NCBI GenBank assembly: GCA_024635465.1
Contig: JAGXIS010000022.1
Span: forward strand, 1 to 7,964
Reading direction: 5' to 3'
Length of the DNA: 7,964 nt
Source: Bacteroidota bacterium
Lineage (GTDB): Bacteria; Bacteroidota; Rhodothermia; Balneolales; Balneolaceae
A model generated the notes under the pieces. The model ran no database searches and was not told where the DNA came from. It saw only the letters and a program-made list of their open reading frames with translations. A program made the position numbers and the translations under genes. Positions 1 to 7,115 of this stretch are shown here, one piece after another. Every line of letters begins with the position of its first letter. Within the stretch, counting starts at the first letter, position 1.

Positions 1-1151
1 AACCATATTTGATAACTATTCGGACATAGAAAAGAGCAAAAAAGAGATAGAGCGATTTGCACCTAAGGATGTAAAGAACTACGATCGTTTTCTTAAAAAA
101 TCCAAAAAGATTTATGAGAGAACTGCAGACGCATTTCTTTTCAATCCACTCTATGAGTTTAGTGATTTTAAGAACGTAAATATTTTTAATTTGATGAGAA
201 TAGATGCGCTATCTACTGTCTCACAAAAAGTGGATCGATTTTTTTCTTCCCCATATCTGAGACAATTTTTTAAAAGATTTACCACATACAATGGTTCATC
301 GCCATTTAAAGCCCCCGCAACACTAAATGTTATTCCCCATGTTGAATTGAATCAAGGAGGTTATTATGTGCATGGCGGAATGTACAATATTGCAATTGCG
401 CTTGAAAAATTAGCTTTAAAGCGAGGAGTAGAGTTTATATTTAACAGTCATGTAACGCAAATTCAGACAGAAAATAATCGTGCTAAGGGGGTACCTTTAA
501 AAAATGGAGATGAACTTTTTTGTGATCTACTTTTCACTAATACCGATGCGACGGATACCATCTTGAATTTAATGCCTGAGTTTTCATTCTCTGAAAAGAA
601 GAGAAAAAAACAGAAAGAAATGGGATCAATTAAAACATCACAATGTTTTTTTCTCATCAGATTACAAAAAGGAGTTCGATGATATCTTTGATCAAAAAAA
701 ACTACCCAAGGATCCAACTATTTATGTTGCAAATACATCTTATAGCGACCCTAAACACGCACCAAAAAACGGCTCTAACTTGTTCATACTTGTGAATGCT
801 CCATACATTCATTCATACCAAAACTGGCCAAACCTCAAGCAATTTTATACAACATTTTTAATCGAAGAGTTAGAAAAAAGAGGATTAAAAGGTTTAAATC
901 AATCCATTGAAACCATCGAAATCATCACTCCTCTTGATTTTTTTGATAAATACAGATCTAATCGTGGTAGCATTTACGGAACCTCATCAAACAGTGTATT
1001 TTCAGCATTCTTAAGACCTCGCAACAAAGAAAAAACGTTTAAAAATTTATATATGGTTGGTGGAAGTACTCATCCGGGGGGTGGCATTCCCCTGGTTATT
1101 CAATCTGCGTTTAATGCCATAGAATTATTGTCGCGTTTTGAAAAGCACTAG
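1..1151 (+). pseudogene. crtD: Carotenoid desaturase, CrtD/CrtI family, 5'-truncated by the window and frame-disrupted
   Basis: This is a flavin-dependent carotenoid desaturase; CrtD enzymes introduce the 3,4 double bond into 1-hydroxylated carotenoids made from lycopene. The frame is open from base 2 with no start in the window; roughly 100 N-terminal residues, including the FAD-binding Rossmann motif, should lie upstream. Frame 2 carries the family signature YNGSSPFKAPATLN and the following HVELNQGGYYVHGGM, then ends at TGA 680-682. Homology continues in frame 3 from about base 612 as KKWDQLKHHNVFFSSDY, then DPTIYVANTS, LVNAPYIHSYQNW and the C-terminal NLYMVGGSTHPGGGIPL, stopping at TAG 1149-1151. 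I prefer CrtD over CrtI because Bacteroidota CrtI, as I recall it, ends in a different TGQLTVPGPGVPP-type motif; the subtype is inferred from memory. A conserved stretch of about 15 residues around the usual SCSxxxxYxG strand is absent from all three frames, so the product is probably non-functional. An assembly error remains possible. Confidence 0.8.
593..626 (+). other. Inferred deletion/frameshift junction inside the crtD-like gene
   Basis: Frame 2 reads SEKKRKKQKEMG here and loses family resemblance. Frame 3 reads RKKWDQLKHHNVFF, which matches the family downstream of the missing strand. The segment is a purine-rich run with several GAAA and AAAGAA words, so a slippage or short-repeat deletion of 3n+2 bases (roughly 40-55 by the missing residues) could have joined two similar stretches. 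The exact junction cannot be fixed from this sequence alone. Confidence 0.6.
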
Positions 1152-1154
1152 TGA

Positions 1155-1191
1155 TAACAATTCAATATCTTCTATAAAGATCACCTTGTTA
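1155..1191. other. Nested inverted repeat in the crtD-lipoprotein gap
   Basis: The 42-base gap between the desaturase stop and the next ATG holds two nested perfect inverted repeats. The outer arms are TAACAA (1155-1160) and TTGTTA (1186-1191). The inner arms are ATCTT (1167-1171) and AAGAT (1177-1181), around a 5-base loop. The outer arm ends two bases before the ATG at 1194. It has no GC-rich stem or T tract like an intrinsic terminator, so it could be a weak RNA fold over the start region, an operator, or chance in AT-rich DNA. I see no convincing Bacteroidota-type TTTG / TAnnTTTG promoter here. Confidence 0.3.
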
Positions 1192-1193
1192 CT

Positions 1194-4100
1194 ATGAAGC
1201 ACTTTTATACTATTATCTTTGGTCTGCTCGGAACATTCTTGATTTTTTCATCATGCTCTTCTGATAATTCAGATACCCATCGATTTCAAAAGTTGAATTC
1301 ATCCGATACCGGGATCCATTTTGAAAACAGAATTCAATCTGATGAATCTTATAATGTTCAAGAGGATATCTTTATTTACAATGGTGCGGGGGTTGCAATA
1401 GGTGATATCAATAATGACGGGTATCCGGACATTTATCTATCAGGCAATCAGGTCACCGGTAGGCTCTATCTAAATAAAGGTGACTTTCAATTTGAGGATA
1501 TCACCCAATCAGCAGGTATTGAAACTACCAAATGGGTGACCGGTGCATCGACGGTTGACATCAATGATGATGGTTTTTTGGATATCTATCTCTCTGTATC
1601 GGGTCCCGCGTGGTCAACTTCTGAAGAACGTGAAAACCTTCTTTTCCTGAATAATGGTGATAACACCTTTACAGAAGCCGCTGAGGAGTTTAATATCAAT
1701 GACAATGGATTCACAACTCATGGTGTATTTTTAGATTATAATGGTTCCGGTTATTTGGATCTGTTCTTATTGAGTAATTCCCCGGGTGAATTTGGACGGG
1801 GAGAATCAGGTTTAATGGGATTAGGTGCCAGAGGAGCAAATCCGGATGGTTTTGATAAACTTTATCGGAACAATGGAGATGGTACATTTACGGATGTTTC
1901 TGAAGAAGCTGGAATTTTTAAAAGGCTCGGTTATGGTCTGGGTGTGGTAGCAACAGACCTTAATGGCGACGGATGGCCTGATATTTACGTCTCTAACGAC
2001 ATCACACCGAGTGATGTACTCTATATCAATAATGGAGATGGCACCTTTACAGACCGAGCCTCGGACTTTCTGAGACACACCAGTTTTGCAGGTATGGGGA
2101 TAGATATTGCTGACTTTACAAATAATGGCTGGCCGGATATTATGCAAACAGACATGAATCCACGAGAGTTAAGCAGTAGAAAGCGAGTGAGTGGCTCAAA
2201 TACCTATCAAGGACTACAAGATATGAGCTTGAGAGGTTATTTCCCCCATTACAATTTAAACACTCTACAATATCATCAGGGAGTAACCGATAAAGGTGAT
2301 ATTATTTTTAGCCAAATATCCAGAATGGCCGGTGTTTCAGATACCGATTGGAGCTGGACTTCACTTTTTGGTGATTATAACAATGACGGATGGAAAGATC
2401 TGTTGATAACGAATGGATATCCAAAAGCAGTTAACGACTTTGACTATCAGAGTGATATGCATGATGCGCGCAGATTACCAAACAGTGAGATGGTAAAAGA
2501 ACGTGAACTTGAAATACTGGATCAACTCCATGGTTATGAAGTGACCAATCACATTTTTCATAATAATAGTGATCTGACTTTTACTGAAAAATCTCAGGAA
2601 TGGGGATTATACGAGCCGGGTTTCTCGTATGGCGCAGCCCATGCAGACTTAAATAATGATGGCAGGCTTGATTTAGTCATAAATAATATCAATTCACCGG
2701 TATCAATCTACAAGAGTATCGTACCCATAGATTCTGTCGCAAATAATTTCCTTCAAATTAAATTGAATGGCAAATCACCGAATAGACGAGGAATCGGATC
2801 TAAACTATATCTTACTGCAGGAAATGAACGCCAATATCTTTACCATTCACCCTACCGGGGTTTTATGTCAACGATGGATGATAGAGCTCATTTTGGCATC
2901 GGACAAAGTACCGAAATTGATAGTTTGGAAGTGATCTGGCCGGATGGATCCAAACAAGTGTTGTTTGATGTCCAACCGAATCAAATCATTACTCTTCATC
3001 AAGATGATTCTAATATGAAATCCAATTCCAAATCGAATGAGTCTCAGGATAGTCCAAAACTATTTCAGGAGTTAAGCCTATCATCTGTGCTAGAGTACAA
3101 TCATATTGAGAATTTTCACTCATTGGATTACTCTATTCAGCCACTCTTACCCTATGAAGTCTCTAAACAAGGGCCAATAATAGCTGTGGCTGATGTAAAT
3201 GGAGATGGATTAGACGATCTCTACATTGGAGGAGAGCGTAATATTGCCGGAAAAATATTCTTACAACAAACCGATGGACAGTTTGCTGAAATAAACGTTC
3301 CCGATTTCGAAAGTGATCGTGAGTTTGAAGATTGGGGAGCACTCTTTTTCGACGCCAACGGAGACGGACTGCCTGATTTGTATGTTGCCAGTGGCAGTTA
3401 TCAGGCTATCCCTGATTCTGACATGCTACAGGACCGTCTATACATTAATTTGGGAAATGGTGAGTTTCAAAAAGATCAGGATGCTCTTCCTCAAATATTT
3501 ACTCCAACTTCAGCTATTGCTGTTGGTGATATGAATGGAGATGGTGAACTGGATCTTTTTGTCGGTGGACGTATTTCTCCAGGTAACTACCCCCTGCCGG
3601 TTCGCAGTTATATCTTACAGAACAACCGGGGATCATTCACAGATATTACTGAAGAAATTGCACCCGAATTAGCTGTTCCAAAAGGTATGATTACTGACGC
3701 AATATGGCTGGATTTTAATAATAATGGCTATCAGGATCTGATTACTGTAGGGGAATGGATGAGTATAGAATTTTATGAAAACAGTGGTAACGGATTATCA
3801 AACATTACCTCAAAGATGAATCTTCCACCGACTCTAGGTTGGTGGTTTAGTATGACATCCGGAGATTTTAACGGTGATGGCTTAACCGATATTGCTGTTG
3901 GTAATTTAGGATTGAATCATGATTATCAAACCAGTTTGGAGAATCCATTTGGAATTTATGCAGATGATTTTAGTGAAAATGGAACCATTGATATCTTTTT
4001 AACGAAAGAAATCAACCAGTCAGACTACCCCCTGCATGGTTTAGCACTCCTGGGTAAAGAATTAATACCCATTGCGACAGGCTTTAACTCTTTCGAATCG

Positions 4101-4550
4101 TTTTCTGATGTGTCAATAAGAGAGATTTTCGGTTCTACAAGAGTTGAAAATTCCACTCATTATAAAGCAGATACTTTTGCTTCTGTTTGGTTAGAGAATA
4201 ATGGAGATGGCACGTTTACGGTTCACGAATTACCTAATGAGGCACAATTATCCCCTATTATGGCAATGCAAACTTTAAAAATAGAATCTGATCAACAAAA
4301 TTGTGATGATTTGGTAATAGCCGGTAATATATTAAATACGGAAGCTAATGTTGCAAGAGCGGATGCAGGCAATGGTTTATATTTACGGTGCAATAGCAAT
4401 GGTGTATTCGATCCTGTAACATTTCAAAAAAGTGGATTACTTGCACCCGGTAACGTTAGAAGTTTGCAATTCCTAAATAGATCAGATTCATCTATTCTAT
4501 TAGTTGGTAACAATTCAGATTCTCTTCAATATTTTAAACTTAATCCTTAA
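1194..4550 (+). CDS. Large FG-GAP/VCBS repeat lipoprotein with central ASPIC/UnbV domain (CRTAC1-like)
   Basis: This 1118-residue protein is predicted to be exported and lipid-anchored. The signal peptide MKHFYTIIFGLLGTFLIFSSC has a lipobox ending at Cys21, which fixes the start; no Shine-Dalgarno is evident. Calcium-type DxNxDGxxD loops begin near residues 71, 122, 181, 255, 307, 394 and 485. An ASPIC/UnbV domain follows at about 530-602 (NRRGIGSKLYL, AHFGIG, EVIWPDGSKQ). Six further loops start near 667, 720, 779, 840, 891 and 925. Several blades carry the companion NNGDGTFT motif. The spacing suggests two tandem beta-propellers: a CRTAC1-like N-terminal half closed by ASPIC, and a second propeller to the C terminus. 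Proteins of this size and order are common in Bacteroidota, often near outer-membrane uptake genes, but their ligand is generally unknown. Loop 181 is degenerate (YNGSG), and 307, 840 and 925 have Asn for the second Asp. It lies 42 bases after the broken desaturase and 19 before a second FG-GAP lipoprotein, its probable operon partner. Family assignment is firm; molecular function is unassigned. Confidence 0.93.
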   Translation: MKHFYTIIFGLLGTFLIFSSCSSDNSDTHRFQKLNSSDTGIHFENRIQSDESYNVQEDIFIYNGAGVAIGDINNDGYPDIYLSGNQVTGRLYLNKGDFQFEDITQSAGIETTKWVTGASTVDINDDGFLDIYLSVSGPAWSTSEERENLLFLNNGDNTFTEAAEEFNINDNGFTTHGVFLDYNGSGYLDLFLLSNSPGEFGRGESGLMGLGARGANPDGFDKLYRNNGDGTFTDVSEEAGIFKRLGYGLGVVATDLNGDGWPDIYVSNDITPSDVLYINNGDGTFTDRASDFLRHTSFAGMGIDIADFTNNGWPDIMQTDMNPRELSSRKRVSGSNTYQGLQDMSLRGYFPHYNLNTLQYHQGVTDKGDIIFSQISRMAGVSDTDWSWTSLFGDYNNDGWKDLLITNGYPKAVNDFDYQSDMHDARRLPNSEMVKERELEILDQLHGYEVTNHIFHNNSDLTFTEKSQEWGLYEPGFSYGAAHADLNNDGRLDLVINNINSPVSIYKSIVPIDSVANNFLQIKLNGKSPNRRGIGSKLYLTAGNERQYLYHSPYRGFMSTMDDRAHFGIGQSTEIDSLEVIWPDGSKQVLFDVQPNQIITLHQDDSNMKSNSKSNESQDSPKLFQELSLSSVLEYNHIENFHSLDYSIQPLLPYEVSKQGPIIAVADVNGDGLDDLYIGGERNIAGKIFLQQTDGQFAEINVPDFESDREFEDWGALFFDANGDGLPDLYVASGSYQAIPDSDMLQDRLYINLGNGEFQKDQDALPQIFTPTSAIAVGDMNGDGELDLFVGGRISPGNYPLPVRSYILQNNRGSFTDITEEIAPELAVPKGMITDAIWLDFNNNGYQDLITVGEWMSIEFYENSGNGLSNITSKMNLPPTLGWWFSMTSGDFNGDGLTDIAVGNLGLNHDYQTSLENPFGIYADDFSENGTIDIFLTKEINQSDYPLHGLALLGKELIPIATGFNSFESFSDVSIREIFGSTRVENSTHYKADTFASVWLENNGDGTFTVHELPNEAQLSPIMAMQTLKIESDQQNCDDLVIAGNILNTEANVARADAGNGLYLRCNSNGVFDPVTFQKSGLLAPGNVRSLQFLNRSDSSILLVGNNSDSLQYFKLNP

Positions 4551-4569
4551 TTTAATGGGTAGTCGAAGG

Positions 4570-6063
4570 ATGAAAACACTAATCTTAATACTTTTAACAG
4601 GTTTAGTACTAGTCTCATGTTCTCGAGATACGAATCTGTTTATTACGGATGAACACCTGGAAGAAGTCTGGGAGGCAGAATTCTCTGAAATCGGGATTTT
4701 CTCATCCCCCAGAGCTGCAGACTTAAATGGAGATGGTATTAAAGATTTAATATTTGGTGCCGGAAAGGATGAACTTTTGTCAACAGATTATGGTGTTATT
4801 GCATTAGATGGTGCAACAGGTGATACGCTTTGGACACTTGCTTCCCGTGATCAAATATTTGGGTCGGCAGGAATTATGGATATTACTGAAAATGGTATTC
4901 CTGATATTGTTATTGGCGGTAGAGCAGCTGTACTTTATGCCATCAATGGACGCTCCGGTGAAATACTATGGGAATTTCTACCGGAAACTAGTTTTGAGGA
5001 AGCAAGAGATTTAGGTTACTATAATTTTTTCAATCCACAGTTTATACCGGATCAAGACGGGGACGGATTGGCAGATATTCTCATATCAAACGGTGGCGAT
5101 GTCACTATTTCTCCTGATGACCCTAACAGACCCGCAGGTAAATTAATGATAATTTCTTCGGGTACCGGTGAAACTATTGCAGAAGCCATTGTACCGGATG
5201 GAAAAGAGACCTATATGTCTGTAGTTGTATCCAAAATCAACGAAGAGGATGAAGACTATACAATCATCTATGGCACCGGTGGAGAAACTTTTGGGGGCGG
5301 TCTTTATAGAACTACAATATCTGATGTAATCAATGAAGATCTCTCCAATTCCATTGAATTAGCAAGTAGTGAACGGAAAGGTTTTATTGCTCCCCCAGTT
5401 CTTATTGATTTAAATCAAGATGGCTCCCTGGATATTGTTGTGAATGCAGTAGAGGGTAAAATCATTGCGATTAATGGGCATGATAATTCTTTATTGTGGG
5501 AACAAAAAATAGATAATACGGAAGCATATGGGTCCATTGCCGTAGGACATTTTCTGGATCAAGAACGAATTGACCTTTTTACGACCTTTTCAATTGGAGT
5601 TTGGCCTGTATTGCTTGAAACCGAACAGTTATTGATCAATGGGGATACCGGGGAAGTAATTAAAAGAGATACTTTAGGTATATTTCAAACCGCAACACCT
5701 GTTGTAGCTGATTTTAATAATGATGGGTATGATGAAGCACTAATCAGTGTAAATATTGGCAGAGAGCAATTGAGTGGCCCCATAAGCTACGAGAATATGC
5801 TGGTATTAAACGATTTTCACAATAATCAAGTGTATCCGATCAATCAACTGGAACCTGGAGCAAATGTCGCTTCCACTCCGTGGATTGGTGATCTGGACAA
5901 TAATGATAAGTTGGATATCGTCTTTGTAAGAATGAATGACCCTGTGAATATTTTTGCCATGAAAGGATTTCGAATGATTCGACTAAAATCTGACCTGGTA
6001 ACAGCCAAAGAGGTTCGTTGGGGTGCTTATATGGGAAGTCGTTATTCAGGCATTTATAAGTAG
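4570..6063 (+). CDS. FG-GAP / PQQ-like beta-propeller lipoprotein
   Basis: This 497-residue protein is predicted to be exported and lipid-anchored. I chose ATG 4570 because it gives the compact signal peptide MKTLILILLTGLVLVSC with a lipobox ending at Cys17. An in-frame ATG at 4555 adds only MGSRR and is also plausible; an earlier in-frame start at 4504 would overlap the upstream gene and is unlikely. Aspartate-rich FG-GAP loops start near residues 51 (DLNGDGIKD), 104, 161 (DQDGDGLAD), 280, 381 and 441. They alternate with PQQ-like blade motifs such as VIALDGATGDTLWTL, YAINGRSGEILWEF and IIAINGHDNSLLWEQ. This indicates one mixed propeller, probably of about seven or eight blades. The PQQ-like repeat is structural here; I see no catalytic quinoprotein signature and do not predict dehydrogenase activity. 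The gene follows the larger FG-GAP lipoprotein by 19 bases on the same strand, suggesting co-transcription and a joint role at the cell surface. Ligand and function are unknown. Confidence 0.9.
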   Translation: MKTLILILLTGLVLVSCSRDTNLFITDEHLEEVWEAEFSEIGIFSSPRAADLNGDGIKDLIFGAGKDELLSTDYGVIALDGATGDTLWTLASRDQIFGSAGIMDITENGIPDIVIGGRAAVLYAINGRSGEILWEFLPETSFEEARDLGYYNFFNPQFIPDQDGDGLADILISNGGDVTISPDDPNRPAGKLMIISSGTGETIAEAIVPDGKETYMSVVVSKINEEDEDYTIIYGTGGETFGGGLYRTTISDVINEDLSNSIELASSERKGFIAPPVLIDLNQDGSLDIVVNAVEGKIIAINGHDNSLLWEQKIDNTEAYGSIAVGHFLDQERIDLFTTFSIGVWPVLLETEQLLINGDTGEVIKRDTLGIFQTATPVVADFNNDGYDEALISVNIGREQLSGPISYENMLVLNDFHNNQVYPINQLEPGANVASTPWIGDLDNNDKLDIVFVRMNDPVNIFAMKGFRMIRLKSDLVTAKEVRWGAYMGSRYSGIYK

Positions 6064-6064
6064 T

Positions 6065-6086
6065 ATAGACATTTAATACGGTCTAT
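6065..6086. terminator. Small inverted repeat between convergent genes, possible weak bidirectional terminator
   Basis: ATAGAC (6065-6070) and GTCTAT (6081-6086) form a perfect 6-base-pair stem with a 10-base loop. It fills almost all of the 23 bases between the stop of the plus-strand lipoprotein and the stop of the minus-strand one. Its position suits a shared terminator. However, the stem is short, AT-rich and lacks a following T tract on either strand, so the call rests mainly on location. Confidence 0.3.
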
Positions 6087-7115
6087 CTAATAGAAAGGAT
6101 CCACTTCAGGACAACCTACCAGTTGTCTTGCTTCATTTAGGCAAGTTCTGAAGGGTATATTTCTACTATATATACCGACCATATAACCCAGTCCATCCTC
6201 CACGTTTGAAAACCCGTCCGGAAGGTTATAAACAAGATCTTCAATACTTGCGATATCATTATTCCACTCCGGTCCTGCAGAAGCTATAAATAGTTGATTT
6301 TCCAAAAATTCTATCTGTCCACCCGGAATAGATAAAACCAGTGAATTTTCCATTATTATCTCCTGTTCTTTATCCGGAGTTAATTCAACTCTATAGCTAT
6401 TTGGAACAGTTTCAACTTCGCCGACAAGCTCTCTTAGAGAAAAAGTATGGAATCTCTCCTCTTCCCAAAATGGTGTACTCAAACGAAAATGCCATCTGGA
6501 CTGGACATCAGCCAAACGCTCAACTTCATCAATTAAGAGAAAGTATTTTACCGGCCTGCCTGGTATTGCTTCGGTTAGAATTTTTGGAGTCGGAAATGAA
6601 TCAGGAATAGTTACGACAACCTGACTCTCAGAGCCGTTTGGGTTTAATGCCCGAACTCGATAGTTAATCCCGGATTGAACCTTTTTTTCAGTCCATACAT
6701 TAATAGCATTGAATTGATTTCCAAATTGAACCAATTTATGGTTCATTAATACTGAACTTCCATCTGACAAATTATCAAGATTTACTTCCATATCCGGAAT
6801 TTCAGGTGGAGCATCAAATGTTCCTCTCACGGGTGAGATTCTAACCCATTGCGTATCCGCTGAGGCATCTAAATAGCCATACATTGTAAAGAAAAATTTT
6901 TCATTCTCTTCAAAAGGTTCAAAAGTATCCTCACAAGAGCTGATAACCGAAATCAGTAAAAGGCAAAAGATGATGGTTTGGAAAGATCTAAAGCTGAAAT
7001 TTTTAGAAAATTTGACAGTTGATACACTAAAAAACAAAGAGTATCCTTTAAATGGATGAAAAGTGAATCCCTTCTCCAGAAACCCATTCAAAAATCTCTT
7101 TTTTTCTGCACTCAT
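6087..7115 (-). CDS. DUF4249-like lipoprotein, partner of the upstream TonB-dependent receptor
   Basis: This 342-residue protein is predicted to be exported and anchored at Cys61 (TIIFCLLLISVISSC). The mature part begins EDTFEPFEENEKFFFTMYGY. It then has a strand-rich body with a VRISPVRGTF segment and a NYRVRALNPNGSESQVVVTIP stretch, resembling DUF4249 proteins that accompany TonB-dependent receptors in Bacteroidota. The segment NVEDGLGYMVGIYSRNIPFR near the C terminus also fits that family. Cys325 and Cys335 could form a disulfide outside the cytoplasm. The ATG at 7115 overlaps the receptor's TGA by four bases and is preceded by GGAGG four bases away, so start evidence is good. That start leaves an unusually long leader of about 43 residues, rich in Lys and Phe, before the hydrophobic core; a TTG near 7037 would shorten it. 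Its role is inferred to be auxiliary to substrate uptake by the receptor. The DUF4249 assignment is from recognised pattern, not a profile search. Confidence 0.72.
   Translation of the reverse strand: MSAEKKRFLNGFLEKGFTFHPFKGYSLFFSVSTVKFSKNFSFRSFQTIIFCLLLISVISSCEDTFEPFEENEKFFFTMYGYLDASADTQWVRISPVRGTFDAPPEIPDMEVNLDNLSDGSSVLMNHKLVQFGNQFNAINVWTEKKVQSGINYRVRALNPNGSESQVVVTIPDSFPTPKILTEAIPGRPVKYFLLIDEVERLADVQSRWHFRLSTPFWEEERFHTFSLRELVGEVETVPNSYRVELTPDKEQEIIMENSLVLSIPGGQIEFLENQLFIASAGPEWNNDIASIEDLVYNLPDGFSNVEDGLGYMVGIYSRNIPFRTCLNEARQLVGCPEVDPFY

Noticed and set aside
646..652. Run of seven T near the end of the first desaturase frame as the frameshift site
   Set aside because: Frame 3 already matches the family upstream of the run (HHNVFF), so the frame change must lie before it, near 593-626.
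463..717. Minus-strand open frame opposite the desaturase
   Set aside because: It lies antisense to clear family homology, has no recognisable domain and is a shadow frame.
780..1151. A separate small gene starting at TTG 780
   Set aside because: The frame is open upstream to at least base 600 and its sequence is the C-terminal part of the desaturase, so it is a fragment of the broken gene.
1821..2147. Minus-strand open frame inside the large lipoprotein gene
   Set aside because: It is antisense to FG-GAP repeats and its repetitive content mirrors them.
1869..4220. Near-identical DNA words at 1869-1892, 2028-2051 and 4197-4220
   Set aside because: All three encode the NNGDGTFT motif of FG-GAP blades in the same frame. 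They reflect protein repeat structure, not a mobile or regulatory repeat.
4504..4569. Earlier in-frame start for the second lipoprotein
   Set aside because: It would overlap the upstream gene by 47 bases and add 22 residues that spoil the compact lipoprotein signal peptide starting at 4570.
4570..6063. PQQ-dependent dehydrogenase
   Set aside because: Only the blade-type repeat is present; no catalytic or cofactor-binding signature is visible and the loops are of FG-GAP type.
6341..6610. Plus-strand open frame opposite the DUF4249-like gene
   Set aside because: It is antisense to a well-supported coding frame with signal peptide, start site and operon context, and shows no family features.
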